From an uncultured Bacteroidota bacterium (lineage in GTDB: Bacteria; Bacteroidota; Bacteroidia; Flavobacteriales; Flavobacteriaceae), in assembly GCA_903842575.1 (NCBI GenBank), contig CAIMMM010000093.1, positions 1-47,168 of the forward strand: a stretch of DNA of 47,168 nucleotides, in the 5' to 3' direction. Position numbers and translations under genes: made by a program. Shown piece by piece: positions 8,695 to 18,154 of this stretch. Numbering within the stretch: position 1 is the first letter of the stretch; every line of letters starts with the position of its first letter. The notes below the pieces were generated by a model. It did not search any database. It was not told where the DNA came from and saw nothing but the letters and a program-made list of their open reading frames with translations.

Positions 8695-8931
8695 TTATTT
8701 TTTAGCTGCTTCGATGTAAGAAATAGCTTGACCAACAGTAGCAATGTTTTCTGCTTGATCGTCTGGAATTTGAATATCAAATTCTTTTTCGAACTCCATT
8801 ATAAGCTCAACAGTGTCTAATGAATCAGCTCCTAAATCATTAGTGAAGCTTGCTTCTGTTACTACTTCATTTTCGTCAACGCCTAATTTGTCTACGATAA
8901 TCGCTTTAACTCTTGATGCAATGTCTGACAT
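8695..8931 (-). CDS. acpP: Acyl carrier protein
   Basis: A 78-residue acidic carrier that holds growing fatty acyl chains on 4'-phosphopantetheine. The attachment serine is Ser37 in the motif GADSLDTVE. The helix II segment [17 protein letters not shown] is typical. It has its own promoter and terminator upstream of fabF, consistent with the high level of ACP normally needed. The ATG at 8931 gives the standard family length. Confidence 0.98.
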   Translation of the reverse strand: MSDIASRVKAIIVDKLGVDENEVVTEASFTNDLGADSLDTVELIMEFEKEFDIQIPDDQAENIATVGQAISYIEAAKK

Positions 8932-8961
8932 AATTTCTAATTTTAAATTTTAAATTGTTGG

Positions 8962-8990
8962 CAAAAATAAAAAACTTTATTTTAAAACAA
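8962..8990 (-). promoter_or_regulatory. acpP promoter
   Basis: Minus strand TTG (8988-8990), an 18-nt spacer and TATTTTTG (8962-8969) fit the Bacteroidota consensus. The predicted start near 8955 leaves a leader of about 24 nt. The gene is divergent from purN. Confidence 0.7.
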
Positions 8991-9097
8991 CAATTTTGTT
9001 AGTAAATGTGGCTACGAAAATAAAAAATTAAATTCATTATGTTACAATTTCTTGGTTTATTATTCTTTTTTTTGCCAAATAAAACTTTTTAAGACGA

Positions 9098-9661
9098 ATG
9101 AAAAAGATTGTACTTTTTGCTTCAGGAAACGGATCTAATGTTGAAAATATCATCCAATATTTTAAATCCGACCCATTAATTGCCGTAGCAGGTGTTTTTT
9201 CAAACAATCCTAGTGCAAAAGTTATAGAAAAAGCAAAAAAACACAATATACCAACAGTGACTTTTAATAAACAAGAACTTACTAATGGGTTTGTTGAAAA
9301 TAGAATTGACGCAATCAAACCAGCCTTAATTGTCTTAGCGGGATTCCTCCTAAAATTTCCAGAGCAAATAATTGAAAAGTATCCCAATAAAATTATCAAT
9401 ATACATCCTGCACTATTACCAAAATATGGTGGAAAAGGAATGTATGGAATGAATGTGCATCATGCAGTTTTGGAAAACAAGGAGCAAGAAACAGGAATCA
9501 CCATTCATTATGTTGATGAAAATTATGACGAGGGGGGGATTATTTTCCAAAAATCAGTAAATATTGAAGAAAGCAAAACAGCAGAAGAAATCGCAAAAAA
9601 AATACACCTATTAGAACAGGAATATTTCCCGCAAATAATTGAAAAAATTCTAACTTCGTAA
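9098..9661 (+). CDS. purN: Phosphoribosylglycinamide formyltransferase
   Basis: Third step of purine synthesis: formyl transfer from 10-formyltetrahydrofolate to GAR. It has 187 residues. The N-terminal phosphate-binding segment is KIVLFASGNGSN. The catalytic region INIHPALLPKYGGKGMYG holds the conserved Asn and His, and HYVDENYDEG holds the conserved Asp. It is divergent from acpP and is followed 21 nt later by rnhA. A 14-bp tandem duplication covers its stop codon. Confidence 0.97.
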   Translation: MKKIVLFASGNGSNVENIIQYFKSDPLIAVAGVFSNNPSAKVIEKAKKHNIPTVTFNKQELTNGFVENRIDAIKPALIVLAGFLLKFPEQIIEKYPNKIINIHPALLPKYGGKGMYGMNVHHAVLENKEQETGITIHYVDENYDEGGIIFQKSVNIEESKTAEEIAKKIHLLEQEYFPQIIEKILTS

Positions 9662-9674
9662 TTCTAACCTCGTA
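9647..9674. repeat. 14-bp tandem duplication over the purN stop
   Basis: ATTCTAACTTCGTA (9647-9660) is followed directly by ATTCTAACCTCGTA (9661-9674), with one difference. The first copy contains most of the purN stop codon (TAA 9659-9661). It looks like a replication-slippage duplication, with no clear function. Confidence 0.7.
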
Positions 9675-9682
9675 CTTCAATA

Positions 9683-10162
9683 ATGGCACATCAAGTTCAC
9701 ATCTATACCGACGGCGCAGCCAAAGGAAATCCTGGAAATGGAGGATATGGCGTTGTGATGGAATTAGTTGGGACGCCTTATAAAAAAGAATTTTATGAAG
9801 GATTCCGACATACAACCAATAACCGAATGGAATTGTTGGCGGTAATTGTGGGTCTTGAAAAAATTAAAAACCCCAATACAATGGTATTGGTAGTTTCCGA
9901 TTCTAAATATGTGGTGGATGCAGTAGAGAAAAAATGGGTCTTTGGTTGGGAGAAGAAAAACTTCGCTGCCAAAAAAAATCCAGATCTTTGGATGCGTTTC
10001 CTCAAAATTTACCGCAAACACCAAGTGGATTTTAAATGGATAAAAGGACACAACAACCATCCACAAAATGAGCGTTGTGATGAACTGGCTGTTTATGCTT
10101 CGGGCTTAGAAAAACTATCGGTGGATGTTTTTTATGAGAAGGAAGTAGATAAGTTGTTGTAA
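9683..10162 (+). CDS. rnhA: Ribonuclease HI
   Basis: Cleaves the RNA strand of RNA-DNA hybrids, for example primers and R-loops. It has 159 residues. The four catalytic acids are seen: Asp10 (YTDGAAKGNPG), Glu50 (NNRMELLAV), Asp73 (VVSDSKYVV) and Asp133 (NERCDELA), with a conserved His in WIKGHNNHP. The basic handle region (KKNFAAKKNPDLW) is present. It is in the same direction as purN, 21 nt downstream, so read-through is likely. Confidence 0.97.
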   Translation: MAHQVHIYTDGAAKGNPGNGGYGVVMELVGTPYKKEFYEGFRHTTNNRMELLAVIVGLEKIKNPNTMVLVVSDSKYVVDAVEKKWVFGWEKKNFAAKKNPDLWMRFLKIYRKHQVDFKWIKGHNNHPQNERCDELAVYASGLEKLSVDVFYEKEVDKLL

Positions 10163-10230
10163 AAAAGAAGGATGCTTTGCTACTCTTAAAGTTATAAACT
10201 ATCTTTGCGCTTTATTTCAAAAACGATAGA

Positions 10231-11157
10231 ATGAACAAACTTTTAATAGTCGGGACCGTTGCTTTCGACGCTATTGAAACTCCCTTTGGGAAAACAGACA
10301 AAATTTTAGGGGGTGCTGCCACTTTTATTGGACTTTCGGCATCCTATTTCAATTTACAATCGGCTATAGTTTCGGTTGTTGGCGAAGATTTTCCTCAGGA
10401 ATATTTAGATTTACTAACCGATAGAAACATAGATATTTCGGGTCTTGAAGTTGTAAAAGGAGGGAAAACTTTCTTTTGGAGTGGAAAATACCACAACGAT
10501 TTAAATTCAAGAGACACCTTAATTACGGAACTAAACGTTTTAGCAGATTTTCAACCCGTTGTCCCTCAAAATTTCAAAGATGCCGATGTGGTGATGTTGG
10601 GCAACTTACATCCCTTTGTGCAAAGCAGTGTTTTGGATCAAATGGAAGCGAAACCAAAACTAGTGGTGCTTGACACCATGAACTTTTGGATGGATTGTGC
10701 GTTGCCAGAATTATTAGAAGTAATAAAACGCGTAGACGTAATTACAATTAATGATGAAGAAGCCCGTCAATTGTCGGGGGAATATTCATTGGTGAAAGCG
10801 GCTGCCAAAATTCACACCATGGGACCTAAATTCGTGGTCATTAAAAAAGGAGAGCATGGTGCCTTGTTATTTCAAGGAAAAGAAGTTTTCTTCGCACCGG
10901 CACTGCCACTAGAAGAAGTTTTTGATCCAACAGGCGCAGGAGATACTTTTGCAGGAGGATTTTCTGGATTTATTACTCAAAGCGAAAACATTACTTTTGA
11001 CAATATGAAAAAAGCCGTTATACATGGTTCCAATTTAGCTTCCTTTAGTGTTGAAAAATTTGGAACAGAAAGAATGGTTAACCTCCAAAAAGAGGAAGTT
11101 CAGGAAAGATTAAAACAATTCAAAGCTTTAACGCAATTTGAAATTGAATTATCATAA
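10231..11157 (+). CDS. PfkB family sugar/nucleoside kinase
   Basis: A 308-residue ribokinase-fold kinase. The N-terminal part has GGAATFIGLSAS (substrate-binding GG motif) and GEDFPQEYL. The C-terminal signature DPTGAGDTFAGG includes the catalytic base Asp238 and the anion hole. The substrate cannot be told from sequence: adenosine, ribose or another sugar are all possible. It lies between rnhA and the PurF-like gene and has its own terminator, so a purine-related substrate is an attractive but unproven idea. Confidence 0.88.
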   Translation: MNKLLIVGTVAFDAIETPFGKTDKILGGAATFIGLSASYFNLQSAIVSVVGEDFPQEYLDLLTDRNIDISGLEVVKGGKTFFWSGKYHNDLNSRDTLITELNVLADFQPVVPQNFKDADVVMLGNLHPFVQSSVLDQMEAKPKLVVLDTMNFWMDCALPELLEVIKRVDVITINDEEARQLSGEYSLVKAAAKIHTMGPKFVVIKKGEHGALLFQGKEVFFAPALPLEEVFDPTGAGDTFAGGFSGFITQSENITFDNMKKAVIHGSNLASFSVEKFGTERMVNLQKEEVQERLKQFKALTQFEIELS

Positions 11158-11161
11158 ATTT

Positions 11162-11188
11162 ATGCCTCGAGATTTCGGGGCATTTTTT
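11162..11188 (+). terminator. Terminator after the PfkB kinase gene
   Basis: Stem ATGCCTCG/CGGGGCAT (one T-G pair) with a 6-nt loop, followed by TTTTTT. It begins 5 nt after the stop codon. Confidence 0.85.
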
Positions 11189-11235
11189 ATTTAAATAAAC
11201 CGCAAATACAACAACACAACTAAACTACAACTTCA

Positions 11236-13134
11236 ATGAGCGAAGCAATCAAACACGAATGTGGAATTGCATTACTACGATTAAAAAAACCGTTAGAATT
11301 CTATAAAGAAAAATACGGAACTGCTTTTTACGGAATACAAAAAATGTATCTCTTAATGGAAAAGCAGCACAATCGTGGACAAGACGGTGCCGGATTTGCC
11401 TCTATTAAACTAGATGTCGATCCTGGAGAAAGATACATCAGCCGTGTACGATCCAATCAAGCGCAAGCAATACAAGATGTCTTTGCTCAAATCAATGCTC
11501 GAATCAACGATGAATTAACTTCTCATCCAGAATATCAGGATAATGTTGCCCTGCAAAAAGCGAACATTCCTTACATTGGAGAATTGTATTTGGGACATGT
11601 TCGTTATGGAACTTTTGGAAAAAACAGTTTGGAAAGTGTTCATCCTTTTTTGCGTCAAAATAACTGGATGCATCGAAACTTAATTTTGGCAGGAAACTTT
11701 AACATGACCAATGTTACCGAACTTTTCAACAGTTTGTTAGAATTGGGGCAACATCCAAAAGAAATGGCAGACACCGTTACGGTTATGGAAAAAATTGGTC
11801 ATTTCCTTGATGATGAAGTTACCGATTTATACCAAGAATGCAAAAACAACGGACTTTCAAAAAGAGAAGCGTCCCCTGTAATTGCAGAGAAATTAGACAT
11901 AGCAAAAATTCTTAAAAAGGCATCTCGAGGTTGGGATGGAGGCTATGCAATGGCAGGTTTATTAGGTCATGGTGATGCTTTTGTGTTTCGGGATCCTGCA
12001 GGAATTCGCCCAACCTATTTTTATCAAGACGATGAAATTGTAGTAGTAGCTTCAGAAAGACCAGTGATACAAACCGTTTTTAATGTTCCTTTCGAAAAAG
12101 TGGAAGAATTAAATCCAGGTAATGCTTTAATTATAAAGAAAAACGGTAAAATAACGCAAGAGGAAATCATTCCGCCAACGATTAAGAAAGCCTGTTCGTT
12201 TGAACGTATTTATTTTTCTAGAGGGAGTGATGCCGAAATTTATCAAGAAAGAAAACACCTTGGGAAGTTAATTCTTCCGGCAGTTTTAGAAGCTATTGAT
12301 TATGAAACCGACAATACAGTGTTCTCTTATATTCCCAATACGGCAGAAACTTCATTTTACGGAATGGTTGAAGCCGCTCAGGATTTCTTAAATCAAAGGA
12401 AGAACCAATTCATATTGGACAATCGCAAAACATTGACTAAGGAAAAATTAGAACAGATTCTTTCTGTAAAAATAAGAACCGAGAAAATCGCCATCAAAGA
12501 CGCGAAATTAAGAACATTTATAACAGAAGACAGTAGTCGAGATGATTTAGTAGCTCACGTTTATGACGTTACTTATGGCGTTATTAAACCAACAGATAAC
12601 CTAGTTATCATTGATGATAGTATTGTCCGAGGAACCACTCTCAAAATGAGTATCATCAAAATGATGGACAGATTAAATCCTAAAAGCATTGTCATTGTTT
12701 CATCGGCACCGCAAATCCGTTACCCTGATTGTTACGGAATCGATATGGCTAAATTAGAAGGATTAGTGGCTTTTAAAGCAGCGTTAGAACTACTAAAAGA
12801 GAGAAATCTTTATCATATTGTTGACGAGGTTTATACAAAATGTAAAGCACAAGAGGGCTTTAAGGATGATGAAATCACTAATTTTGTAACCCAAATTTAT
12901 GCTCCTTTCCAACCACAAGAGGTGTCCAATAAAATTGCAGAAATGCTTAGCTCTGAAGATATTAAAGCAGAAGTTAAAATTATTTTTCAAACAGTAGAAA
13001 ATTTACACAGAGCATGCCCTAAAAACCTTGGAGATTGGTACTTCACAGGGGATTACCCAACTCCTGGAGGCAATCGTGTTGTAAATAAGGCGTTTATGAA
13101 TTTTTATGAAGGAAAAGACGCTCGAGCGTATTAA
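11236..13134 (+). CDS. Amidophosphoribosyltransferase-like protein, long form
   Basis: Type II glutamine amidotransferase joined to a phosphoribosyltransferase fold, as in PurF, the first committed step of purine synthesis. At 632 residues it is more than 100 longer than a classical PurF. The nucleophile is probably Cys9 (KHECGIALL) after removal of a short propeptide. Further glutaminase motifs are KQHNRGQDGAG, HVRYGTFG and GNFNMTN. The PRPP loop VIIDDSIVRGTT is near residues 455-466. Extra length sits in the glutaminase half and after residue 370. I recall similar long proteins in other flavobacteria next to a PfkB kinase and SOD. Whether it is the main PurF or a paralogue cannot be told here, so no symbol is given. 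Confidence 0.85.
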   Translation: MSEAIKHECGIALLRLKKPLEFYKEKYGTAFYGIQKMYLLMEKQHNRGQDGAGFASIKLDVDPGERYISRVRSNQAQAIQDVFAQINARINDELTSHPEYQDNVALQKANIPYIGELYLGHVRYGTFGKNSLESVHPFLRQNNWMHRNLILAGNFNMTNVTELFNSLLELGQHPKEMADTVTVMEKIGHFLDDEVTDLYQECKNNGLSKREASPVIAEKLDIAKILKKASRGWDGGYAMAGLLGHGDAFVFRDPAGIRPTYFYQDDEIVVVASERPVIQTVFNVPFEKVEELNPGNALIIKKNGKITQEEIIPPTIKKACSFERIYFSRGSDAEIYQERKHLGKLILPAVLEAIDYETDNTVFSYIPNTAETSFYGMVEAAQDFLNQRKNQFILDNRKTLTKEKLEQILSVKIRTEKIAIKDAKLRTFITEDSSRDDLVAHVYDVTYGVIKPTDNLVIIDDSIVRGTTLKMSIIKMMDRLNPKSIVIVSSAPQIRYPDCYGIDMAKLEGLVAFKAALELLKERNLYHIVDEVYTKCKAQEGFKDDEITNFVTQIYAPFQPQEVSNKIAEMLSSEDIKAEVKIIFQTVENLHRACPKNLGDWYFTGDYPTPGGNRVVNKAFMNFYEGKDARAY

Positions 13135-13184
13135 AATTGGTAATTTATACCCGTTGGGTGTAATTATTTTTAATTTATACTACT

Positions 13185-13242
13185 TGTCACAATGAGCTTC
13201 CCGAGATTTTTTTTTAAGGTCTTCGACAAGCTCAGACGGACA
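13185..13242. repeat. REP-like palindrome, copy 2
   Basis: The right arm CTTCGACAAGCTCAG (13221-13235) matches the repeat at 4411-4425. The left arm is degraded but keeps TGTC (13185-13188) and TGAGCTT (13193-13199), which pair with GACA and AAGCTCA on the right. Confidence 0.65.
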
Positions 13243-13388
13243 TTTTGGTTCTAATTGATTATGAACTTCTATTAAAAAAGTTATTATTAAAAGGTTTTGA
13301 TTAATTGCATCCAATGCGTTAATTTATGCTTTTCAACGACTTTCGATGTAGTTTATCTAATTTTTTTTTTTAATAAATACAATCATAT

Positions 13389-13396
13389 TATATTTG
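13389..13396 (+). promoter_or_regulatory. -7 element of small RNA copy 1
   Basis: TATATTTG matches TAnnTTTG. A shared upstream block TTTATCTAA lies at 13352-13360. It is also present ahead of copy 2 at 13544-13552, at nearly the same distance (28 versus 26 nt). Confidence 0.6.
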
Positions 13397-13402
13397 TTTC
13401 AC

Positions 13403-13473
13403 CATAGCATTAGTAGGTTAAGTTTATGGTAGATTTGGGGCAAAAAGGGTGAAAGTAAAATTTCACCTTTTTT
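13403..13473 (+). ncRNA. Candidate small RNA, tandem copy 1
   Basis: About 70 nt from a predicted start 7 nt after the -7 element to a Rho-independent terminator (stem GGTGAAA/TTTCACC, 13448-13467, then T's). It contains a 32-nt core (13413-13444) that recurs at 13607-13638 with one change. The two terminator stems differ in sequence while keeping the fold, and no open reading frame is present. This is the pattern of a conserved non-coding RNA gene. Flavobacteria-specific RNA families such as Flavo-1 come to mind, but I cannot confirm a match. Confidence 0.65.
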
Positions 13474-13578
13474 ATTTTAATAAAGTCCCAAAATCATCAA
13501 AAAAAGAGGTTTACACTATCATTTGCCTATCATTCCAATATATTTTATCTAAATTAGGAGTAAATCAATAGATGTTAT

Positions 13579-13586
13579 TAATTTTG
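13579..13586 (+). promoter_or_regulatory. -7 element of small RNA copy 2
   Basis: TAATTTTG matches TAnnTTTG and precedes the 32-nt core by 20 nt, against 16 nt in copy 1. The bases between promoter and core are also alike (TTTCACCATA versus TTTGCCATA). Confidence 0.55.
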
Positions 13587-13592
13587 CTTTGC

Positions 13593-13667
13593 CATAAATA
13601 TTTAGTGTAGGTTAAGATTATGGTAGATTTGGGGCAAACAGGTGGAAGAAATTCCGCCTGTTTATTT
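13593..13667 (+). ncRNA. Candidate small RNA, tandem copy 2
   Basis: Same layout as copy 1, with 194 bp between the cores: promoter, 32-nt core (13607-13638, 31 of 32 identical) and a terminator hairpin AACAGGTGGA/TCCGCCTGTT (13637-13662, one G-T pair) with a T-rich tail. Stem sequence differs from copy 1 while the structure is kept, which argues that the structure is selected. Confidence 0.65.
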
Positions 13668-13672
13668 TTATA

Positions 13673-13704
13673 AAAACCCCAACTGCTTTCACAATTGGGG
13701 TTTT
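13673..13704 (-). terminator. Terminator of the superoxide dismutase gene
   Basis: Ten-bp perfect stem AAAACCCCAA/TTGGGGTTTT with a 12-nt loop, 21 nt beyond the SOD stop. T runs occur on both sides, so it can also stop transcription from the small RNA genes. Confidence 0.85.
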
Positions 13705-13724
13705 GCTTAAAATTTTAAAAGGAT

Positions 13725-14333
13725 TTATTTTTCTACAGCAAAGCGTCTTGAAACTTCACCCCAATTAATTACATTAAAAAAAGCTTCAATATAATCAGGG
13801 CGACGGTTTTGATAATGTAAATAATATGCATGTTCCCATACATCCATGCCAAGAATTGGTGTTCCGCCACAACCAATTTCGGGCATTAAAGGATTGTCTT
13901 GATTTGGAGTTCCACAAACATCTAACTTTCCTCCTTTATGCACACAAAGCCAAGCCCAGCCCGATCCAAATTGTGTTGCTCCAGCTTTTGTAAAACGCGC
14001 TTTAAATTCATCAAATGTTCCAAAATCTTTTTCAATTGCATTGGCTAAATCACCAGTTGGTAATCCGCCCCCATTTGGGGACATTATGTTCCAATATAAA
14101 TTGTGATTATAAAAACCACCGCCATTATTGCGAACGGCTGCGTTTGATTTATCTAAATTAATTAAAATGTTTTCGATTGTTTTTCCCTCCATATCTGTTC
14201 CGGTAACAGCTGCATTTAGGTTAGTTGTATAGGCATTATGATGTTTTGTATGATGAATTTCCATCGTTCTTGCATCAATATGTGGTTCTAATGCATCATA
14301 TGCATAGGGTAATTTTGGTAATTCAAAAGCCAT
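13725..14333 (-). CDS. sodA: Superoxide dismutase, Fe/Mn family, probably Mn-type
   Basis: Converts superoxide to oxygen and hydrogen peroxide. It has 202 residues, standard length and cytosolic. Metal ligands are His27 (MEIHHTKHH), His77 (FYNHNLYW), Asp164 and His168 (DVWEHAYY). The second-shell residues look Mn-type: Gly73 in GGGFYNH instead of the Gln usual in Fe enzymes, and Gln145 in NQDNPL. Metal preference from sequence alone is not certain, and a cambialistic enzyme is possible. The gene is monocistronic with its own terminator, and a -7-like TAAATTTG lies at 14369-14376. Confidence 0.95.
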   Translation of the reverse strand: MAFELPKLPYAYDALEPHIDARTMEIHHTKHHNAYTTNLNAAVTGTDMEGKTIENILINLDKSNAAVRNNGGGFYNHNLYWNIMSPNGGGLPTGDLANAIEKDFGTFDEFKARFTKAGATQFGSGWAWLCVHKGGKLDVCGTPNQDNPLMPEIGCGGTPILGMDVWEHAYYLHYQNRRPDYIEAFFNVINWGEVSRRFAVEK

Positions 14334-14368
14334 GATATTTTTTATTTAAGTTACTATTAAATCGAATT

Positions 14369-14376
14369 CAAATTTA
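14369..14376 (-). promoter_or_regulatory. -7 element upstream of sodA
   Basis: TAAATTTG on the minus strand. The predicted start near 14362 gives a leader of about 29 nt. No -33 box at normal distance. Confidence 0.45.
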
Positions 14377-14432
14377 TACATTTAACTTCGTAAAAATAAA
14401 AGACTACAATAATTTTTTCAAATACTAGTATA

Positions 14433-14954
14433 ATGACATTTGACATGCAGCCTGAACATTTACAGAACTACCTAATTAAATTAATACCATTGCAAGAATT
14501 TTTTTTTGAGACACTCTATCAAGTCGCTTCCGACCCTTTAGTTTGGGAACAACATCCAAATAAATTGCGTTATCAAAGAGATATTTTTCAAAATTATTTT
14601 AAAGGCGCAATTCAGTCCAAAGGCGCATTTTTTATTTGTGATCCAAAAACAAACGAACCCATTGGCAGTAGTCGATTTTATGATTATGACGAAAAGAATA
14701 ATTCTATTATTATTGGTTATACTTTTATAGGCAGGAAATTCTGGGGTAACGAATATAATAAAGCGTTAAAAAAATTGATGCTCGATTATGCTTTTCAATA
14801 TGTAGACAAAGTGTATTTTCACATTGGAGCACAAAACATTCGTTCGCAAAAGGCCATTGAAAAAATTGGAGCTCTCAAGATTTCAGAGCAAGAAGTAACG
14901 TATTATGGCGAAGATTCAAAGTTGAATTTTATTTATGTAATTAATAAAAACTAA
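14433..14954 (+). CDS. GNAT family N-acetyltransferase
   Basis: A 173-residue acetyltransferase of the RimJ/RimL-like GNAT group. The segment IIIGYTFIGRKFWGNEYN is the beta-4/acetyl-CoA region, followed by the amphipathic helix ALKKLMLDYAFQ. The motif NIRSQKAIEKIGA is the usual late helix and strand. The substrate, protein N-terminus or small molecule, is unknown. An alternative start is Met5. The stop TAA directly abuts the ATG of addA, which implies translational coupling with it. Confidence 0.85.
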   Translation: MTFDMQPEHLQNYLIKLIPLQEFFFETLYQVASDPLVWEQHPNKLRYQRDIFQNYFKGAIQSKGAFFICDPKTNEPIGSSRFYDYDEKNNSIIIGYTFIGRKFWGNEYNKALKKLMLDYAFQYVDKVYFHIGAQNIRSQKAIEKIGALKISEQEVTYYGEDSKLNFIYVINKN

Positions 14955-17900
14955 ATGCAAAAAACATCTTTCTCCATTTACGACGCATCTGCGGGTTCTG
15001 GAAAAACCTATACTTTGGTCAAAGAATATTTAAAAATTATTCTTTCTTCCAATAAAAATGATGCATACCGAAACATACTCGCCATTACGTTTACCAACAA
15101 AGCGGTACACGAAATGAAAAGCCGTGTGGTGGAAAGTCTGTCGGAGTTTGCCAAAGACAACCCAAGTGAAAAAGCACAACAGTTAATGCAAGATATTCAA
15201 ATCGAAACGGGATTGAGTTTGCAAAACATTCAGGCGAAAGCCAAAAGCATCATTAAAAATCTAATTCACAATTATGCCGCTTTTGACATTTCTACCATCG
15301 ATAAATTTACACACAAAGTCATTCGGGCTTTTGCTCACGATTTGAATTTACCGATAACTTTTGAAGTTTCATTAGATACAGAAAACCTATTAACCGAAGC
15401 CGTTGACGCGATTATTGCCGAAGCAGGGAGCAACGAAGAATTGACTAATTTGCTTGTCGATTTTACGATGGAAAAAACAGATGATGACAAATCTTGGGAT
15501 GTTTCTCGTGAAATTATGGAAACAGGAAGGTTAATTTTAAACGAAAATAACCGTGAAGAAATCACCCATTTTCATAATAAAACCATTGCTGAGTTTGTAG
15601 CCATTAAGTCCAAATTGACACAACTTTCCAACGAACTTGAAGGAGAAACGAAAGATCAAGCAATGCTAGCGTTGCAATTAATTGAACAGAATGGGATTGA
15701 TATATCTTCGTTTTCAAGACAAACTCTTCCAAATCATTTAGTTAGTATTCAGCAAGGGAAATTTAATCCAAAAAATAAGATGTTTTATACGTTTGAAGAT
15801 ATTCAAATCAATAAAACCGCTCGCGACAGAGAAATTATTGAAAGCATTATTCCAAATCTTTTAGCAATACTAAATTCTATTTATAAAATATTTGAAAAGA
15901 AAAATTTCTATGATGCTTTCCTAAAAAACATCACGCCACTTTCATTATTAAATACTTTGAGTAATGAATTATCCAAAATTCAAAAAGAGCAAGGGATACT
16001 TTCTATTACAGAGTTTAATAAATTGATTTACGAGCAAATTCAAAATCAGCCGGCACCTTTTATTTACGAGCGCTTGGGAGAAAAATACAAGCATTTTTTC
16101 ATTGATGAATTTCAAGACACATCGGAAATGCAATGGCAAAACCTCATTCCCCTCATTGACAATGCGCTTTCCAGCGAAGATTTGTTGGGAGAACGGGGCT
16201 CGTTGATGATTGTTGGCGACCCAAAACAATCTATTTATAGATGGCGAGGCGGAAAGGCAGAGCAATTTATCGAATTAAGTAAAACAAAAAATCCTTTTAA
16301 TAATCCCGATAAAAAACAGTTTTCTTTAGACACCAATTATCGAAGTTATTCTCAAATTATTGATTTCAATAACCATTTTTTTGAATTTCTTTCAGATGAA
16401 TTTGAAAATGAAAATTATAAAGATTTGTATAAAAACCATAGCCGACAAAAGGAAAATGCTAAGAAAGGCGGTTATGTAAACATTTTGTTTATTCCAAAAA
16501 GTGAGAAGGAAGAATTCGAACCAGAAGCCTCGGACGAAGAGAGTTTAGATAAAACAAAGTTGTATTTATTAGCGACTTTAAATACTATTCAAAAAGTTAA
16601 AACGAACTGTTTTAGCAATAAAGATATTGTAATTCTAACTCGAAAAAAAGCACAAGGGACAGCCATTGCCAATTATTTAACCGAACAAGGAATACCTATT
16701 TTATCTTCCGAAAGTTTACTAATCAATTCGTCTTCCGAAGTGCAATTCATCATTCACTTTTTATATTATTTGAAAAACAATAACGACTTGCAATCCAAAG
16801 CCAGCTTTTTATATTATCTGGCTAAAAAGCAGGAACACAAAACGGGAATACACGATTTTATTGCGCAAGGGATGGCAATGAAAACCGAAAAGGAATTCCA
16901 ACTATGGCTTTTTAATTATGAAATAGATTTGAGTTTTGAAAATATTCGCAAAAAGTCATTGTATGAAGCTACTGAAATCATTATTTCCAAAGCAATTCCC
17001 ATTGAAAAGAGAAATGCCTATGTACAATATTTCCTTGATATTGTTCTAGAAAGAGATGTTAGAAACCAAGCAGGAATATCCGATTTTCTTAATTATTGGG
17101 ACAAAAACGGGGAAAAGTTAAGTATACCATCACCCGAAGGGAACGATGCAGTTCGGATAATGACCATTCACAAATCTAAAGGATTGGAATTTCCAGTAGT
17201 AATTTTTCCGTTTGCTGAGGAAGATTTTAGTAAAGGGCCACGAGAAAAAATTTGGCTTAATGCAGATGAAAACACTATGGGATTACCAAAAGTTTTGGTG
17301 GATAAAAACAAAAATGTGGAAAATTTTGGAGAAGATGCTTCCGCTACGTATCTTCAAAAAACGCAAGAAGATTTATTGGACACCATTAATGTTTTGTATG
17401 TTGCTTTAACCCGTGCAGCGGAACAATTGCACATCATTACGGGTATGCAAACCAAAAACAATAAAAACGAATATCCGAAAAATATGGCGACGTTTTTCAT
17501 CCAATTTTTGGAATCCAATAACCTTTTTAATGAAAGTCAGTTAGATTATGAATTTGGGAATGCCCAAAAACTTTCTCAAGAAAACAACAAACAGCAAGAA
17601 ACACATGCCATTCCGCAAGTTGCTTTAACTTTAAATCCTAAAAACATCAAAATTGCACAACGAGAAAGTTTGATGTGGAACACTAAACAGCAAAAAGCCA
17701 TTGAATATGGAAATATTATTCACGAAATCCTGTCGTTTGTAAAAACCAAATCCGATGTTGACTTAGCCATTGCCAAAGCCATTGAAAACGGATTGATTAT
17801 TTCAAGTCAAAAAGAGGGTATCAAGAAGACCATTCATGAAATTGTAAATCATCAGGAGCTTTCTGTATTTTTCTCAGAGCACAACAAAGCACTCAATGAA

Positions 17901-18122
17901 AAAACCATTATTCAAAAGGAAGGGGTTCTTGTAAAACCTGACAAAATGGTCGTTACCAAAGACAGTGAAATTTATTTATTAGATTATAAAACGGGATTAC
18001 ATCAAGCCAAATATCAATTACAAATAGAAAATTATCAAAAAGTCATTGAAAAAATGGGTTTTAAAGTCACAAAAAAAACACTTATATATATAGGCGAAAC
18101 AATCAATGTGGTAAATTTGTAA
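14955..18122 (+). CDS. addA: UvrD/RecB-type helicase-nuclease, AddA-like
   Basis: A 1055-residue DNA helicase with a C-terminal nuclease domain, the motor subunit of an AddAB/RexAB-type double-strand-break resection enzyme. Walker A is [11 protein letters not shown] near residue 12, and [15 protein letters not shown] is motif Ia. [13 protein letters not shown] is the Walker B/motif [16 protein letters not shown] motif III and [12 protein letters not shown] motif [15 protein letters not shown] is motif VI. A PD-(D/E)XK nuclease core is seen as HEIL near the start of the domain and LLDYKTG near residue 1015. The partner addB lies 2.8 kb downstream, with kbl and an OmpA gene in between. Confidence 0.9.
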   Translation: MQKTSFSIYDASAGSGKTYTLVKEYLKIILSSNKNDAYRNILAITFTNKAVHEMKSRVVESLSEFAKDNPSEKAQQLMQDIQIETGLSLQNIQAKAKSIIKNLIHNYAAFDISTIDKFTHKVIRAFAHDLNLPITFEVSLDTENLLTEAVDAIIAEAGSNEELTNLLVDFTMEKTDDDKSWDVSREIMETGRLILNENNREEITHFHNKTIAEFVAIKSKLTQLSNELEGETKDQAMLALQLIEQNGIDISSFSRQTLPNHLVSIQQGKFNPKNKMFYTFEDIQINKTARDREIIESIIPNLLAILNSIYKIFEKKNFYDAFLKNITPLSLLNTLSNELSKIQKEQGILSITEFNKLIYEQIQNQPAPFIYERLGEKYKHFFIDEFQDTSEMQWQNLIPLIDNALSSEDLLGERGSLMIVGDPKQSIYRWRGGKAEQFIELSKTKNPFNNPDKKQFSLDTNYRSYSQIIDFNNHFFEFLSDEFENENYKDLYKNHSRQKENAKKGGYVNILFIPKSEKEEFEPEASDEESLDKTKLYLLATLNTIQKVKTNCFSNKDIVILTRKKAQGTAIANYLTEQGIPILSSESLLINSSSEVQFIIHFLYYLKNNNDLQSKASFLYYLAKKQEHKTGIHDFIAQGMAMKTEKEFQLWLFNYEIDLSFENIRKKSLYEATEIIISKAIPIEKRNAYVQYFLDIVLERDVRNQAGISDFLNYWDKNGEKLSIPSPEGNDAVRIMTIHKSKGLEFPVVIFPFAEEDFSKGPREKIWLNADENTMGLPKVLVDKNKNVENFGEDASATYLQKTQEDLLDTINVLYVALTRAAEQLHIITGMQTKNNKNEYPKNMATFFIQFLESNNLFNESQLDYEFGNAQKLSQENNKQQETHAIPQVALTLNPKNIKIAQRESLMWNTKQQKAIEYGNIIHEILSFVKTKSDVDLAIAKAIENGLIISSQKEGIKKTIHEIVNHQELSVFFSEHNKALNEKTIIQKEGVLVKPDKMVVTKDSEIYLLDYKTGLHQAKYQLQIENYQKVIEKMGFKVTKKTLIYIGETINVVNL

Positions 18123-18154
18123 CCTCAAAATATAACTTCAAACGTAAAAGCACC

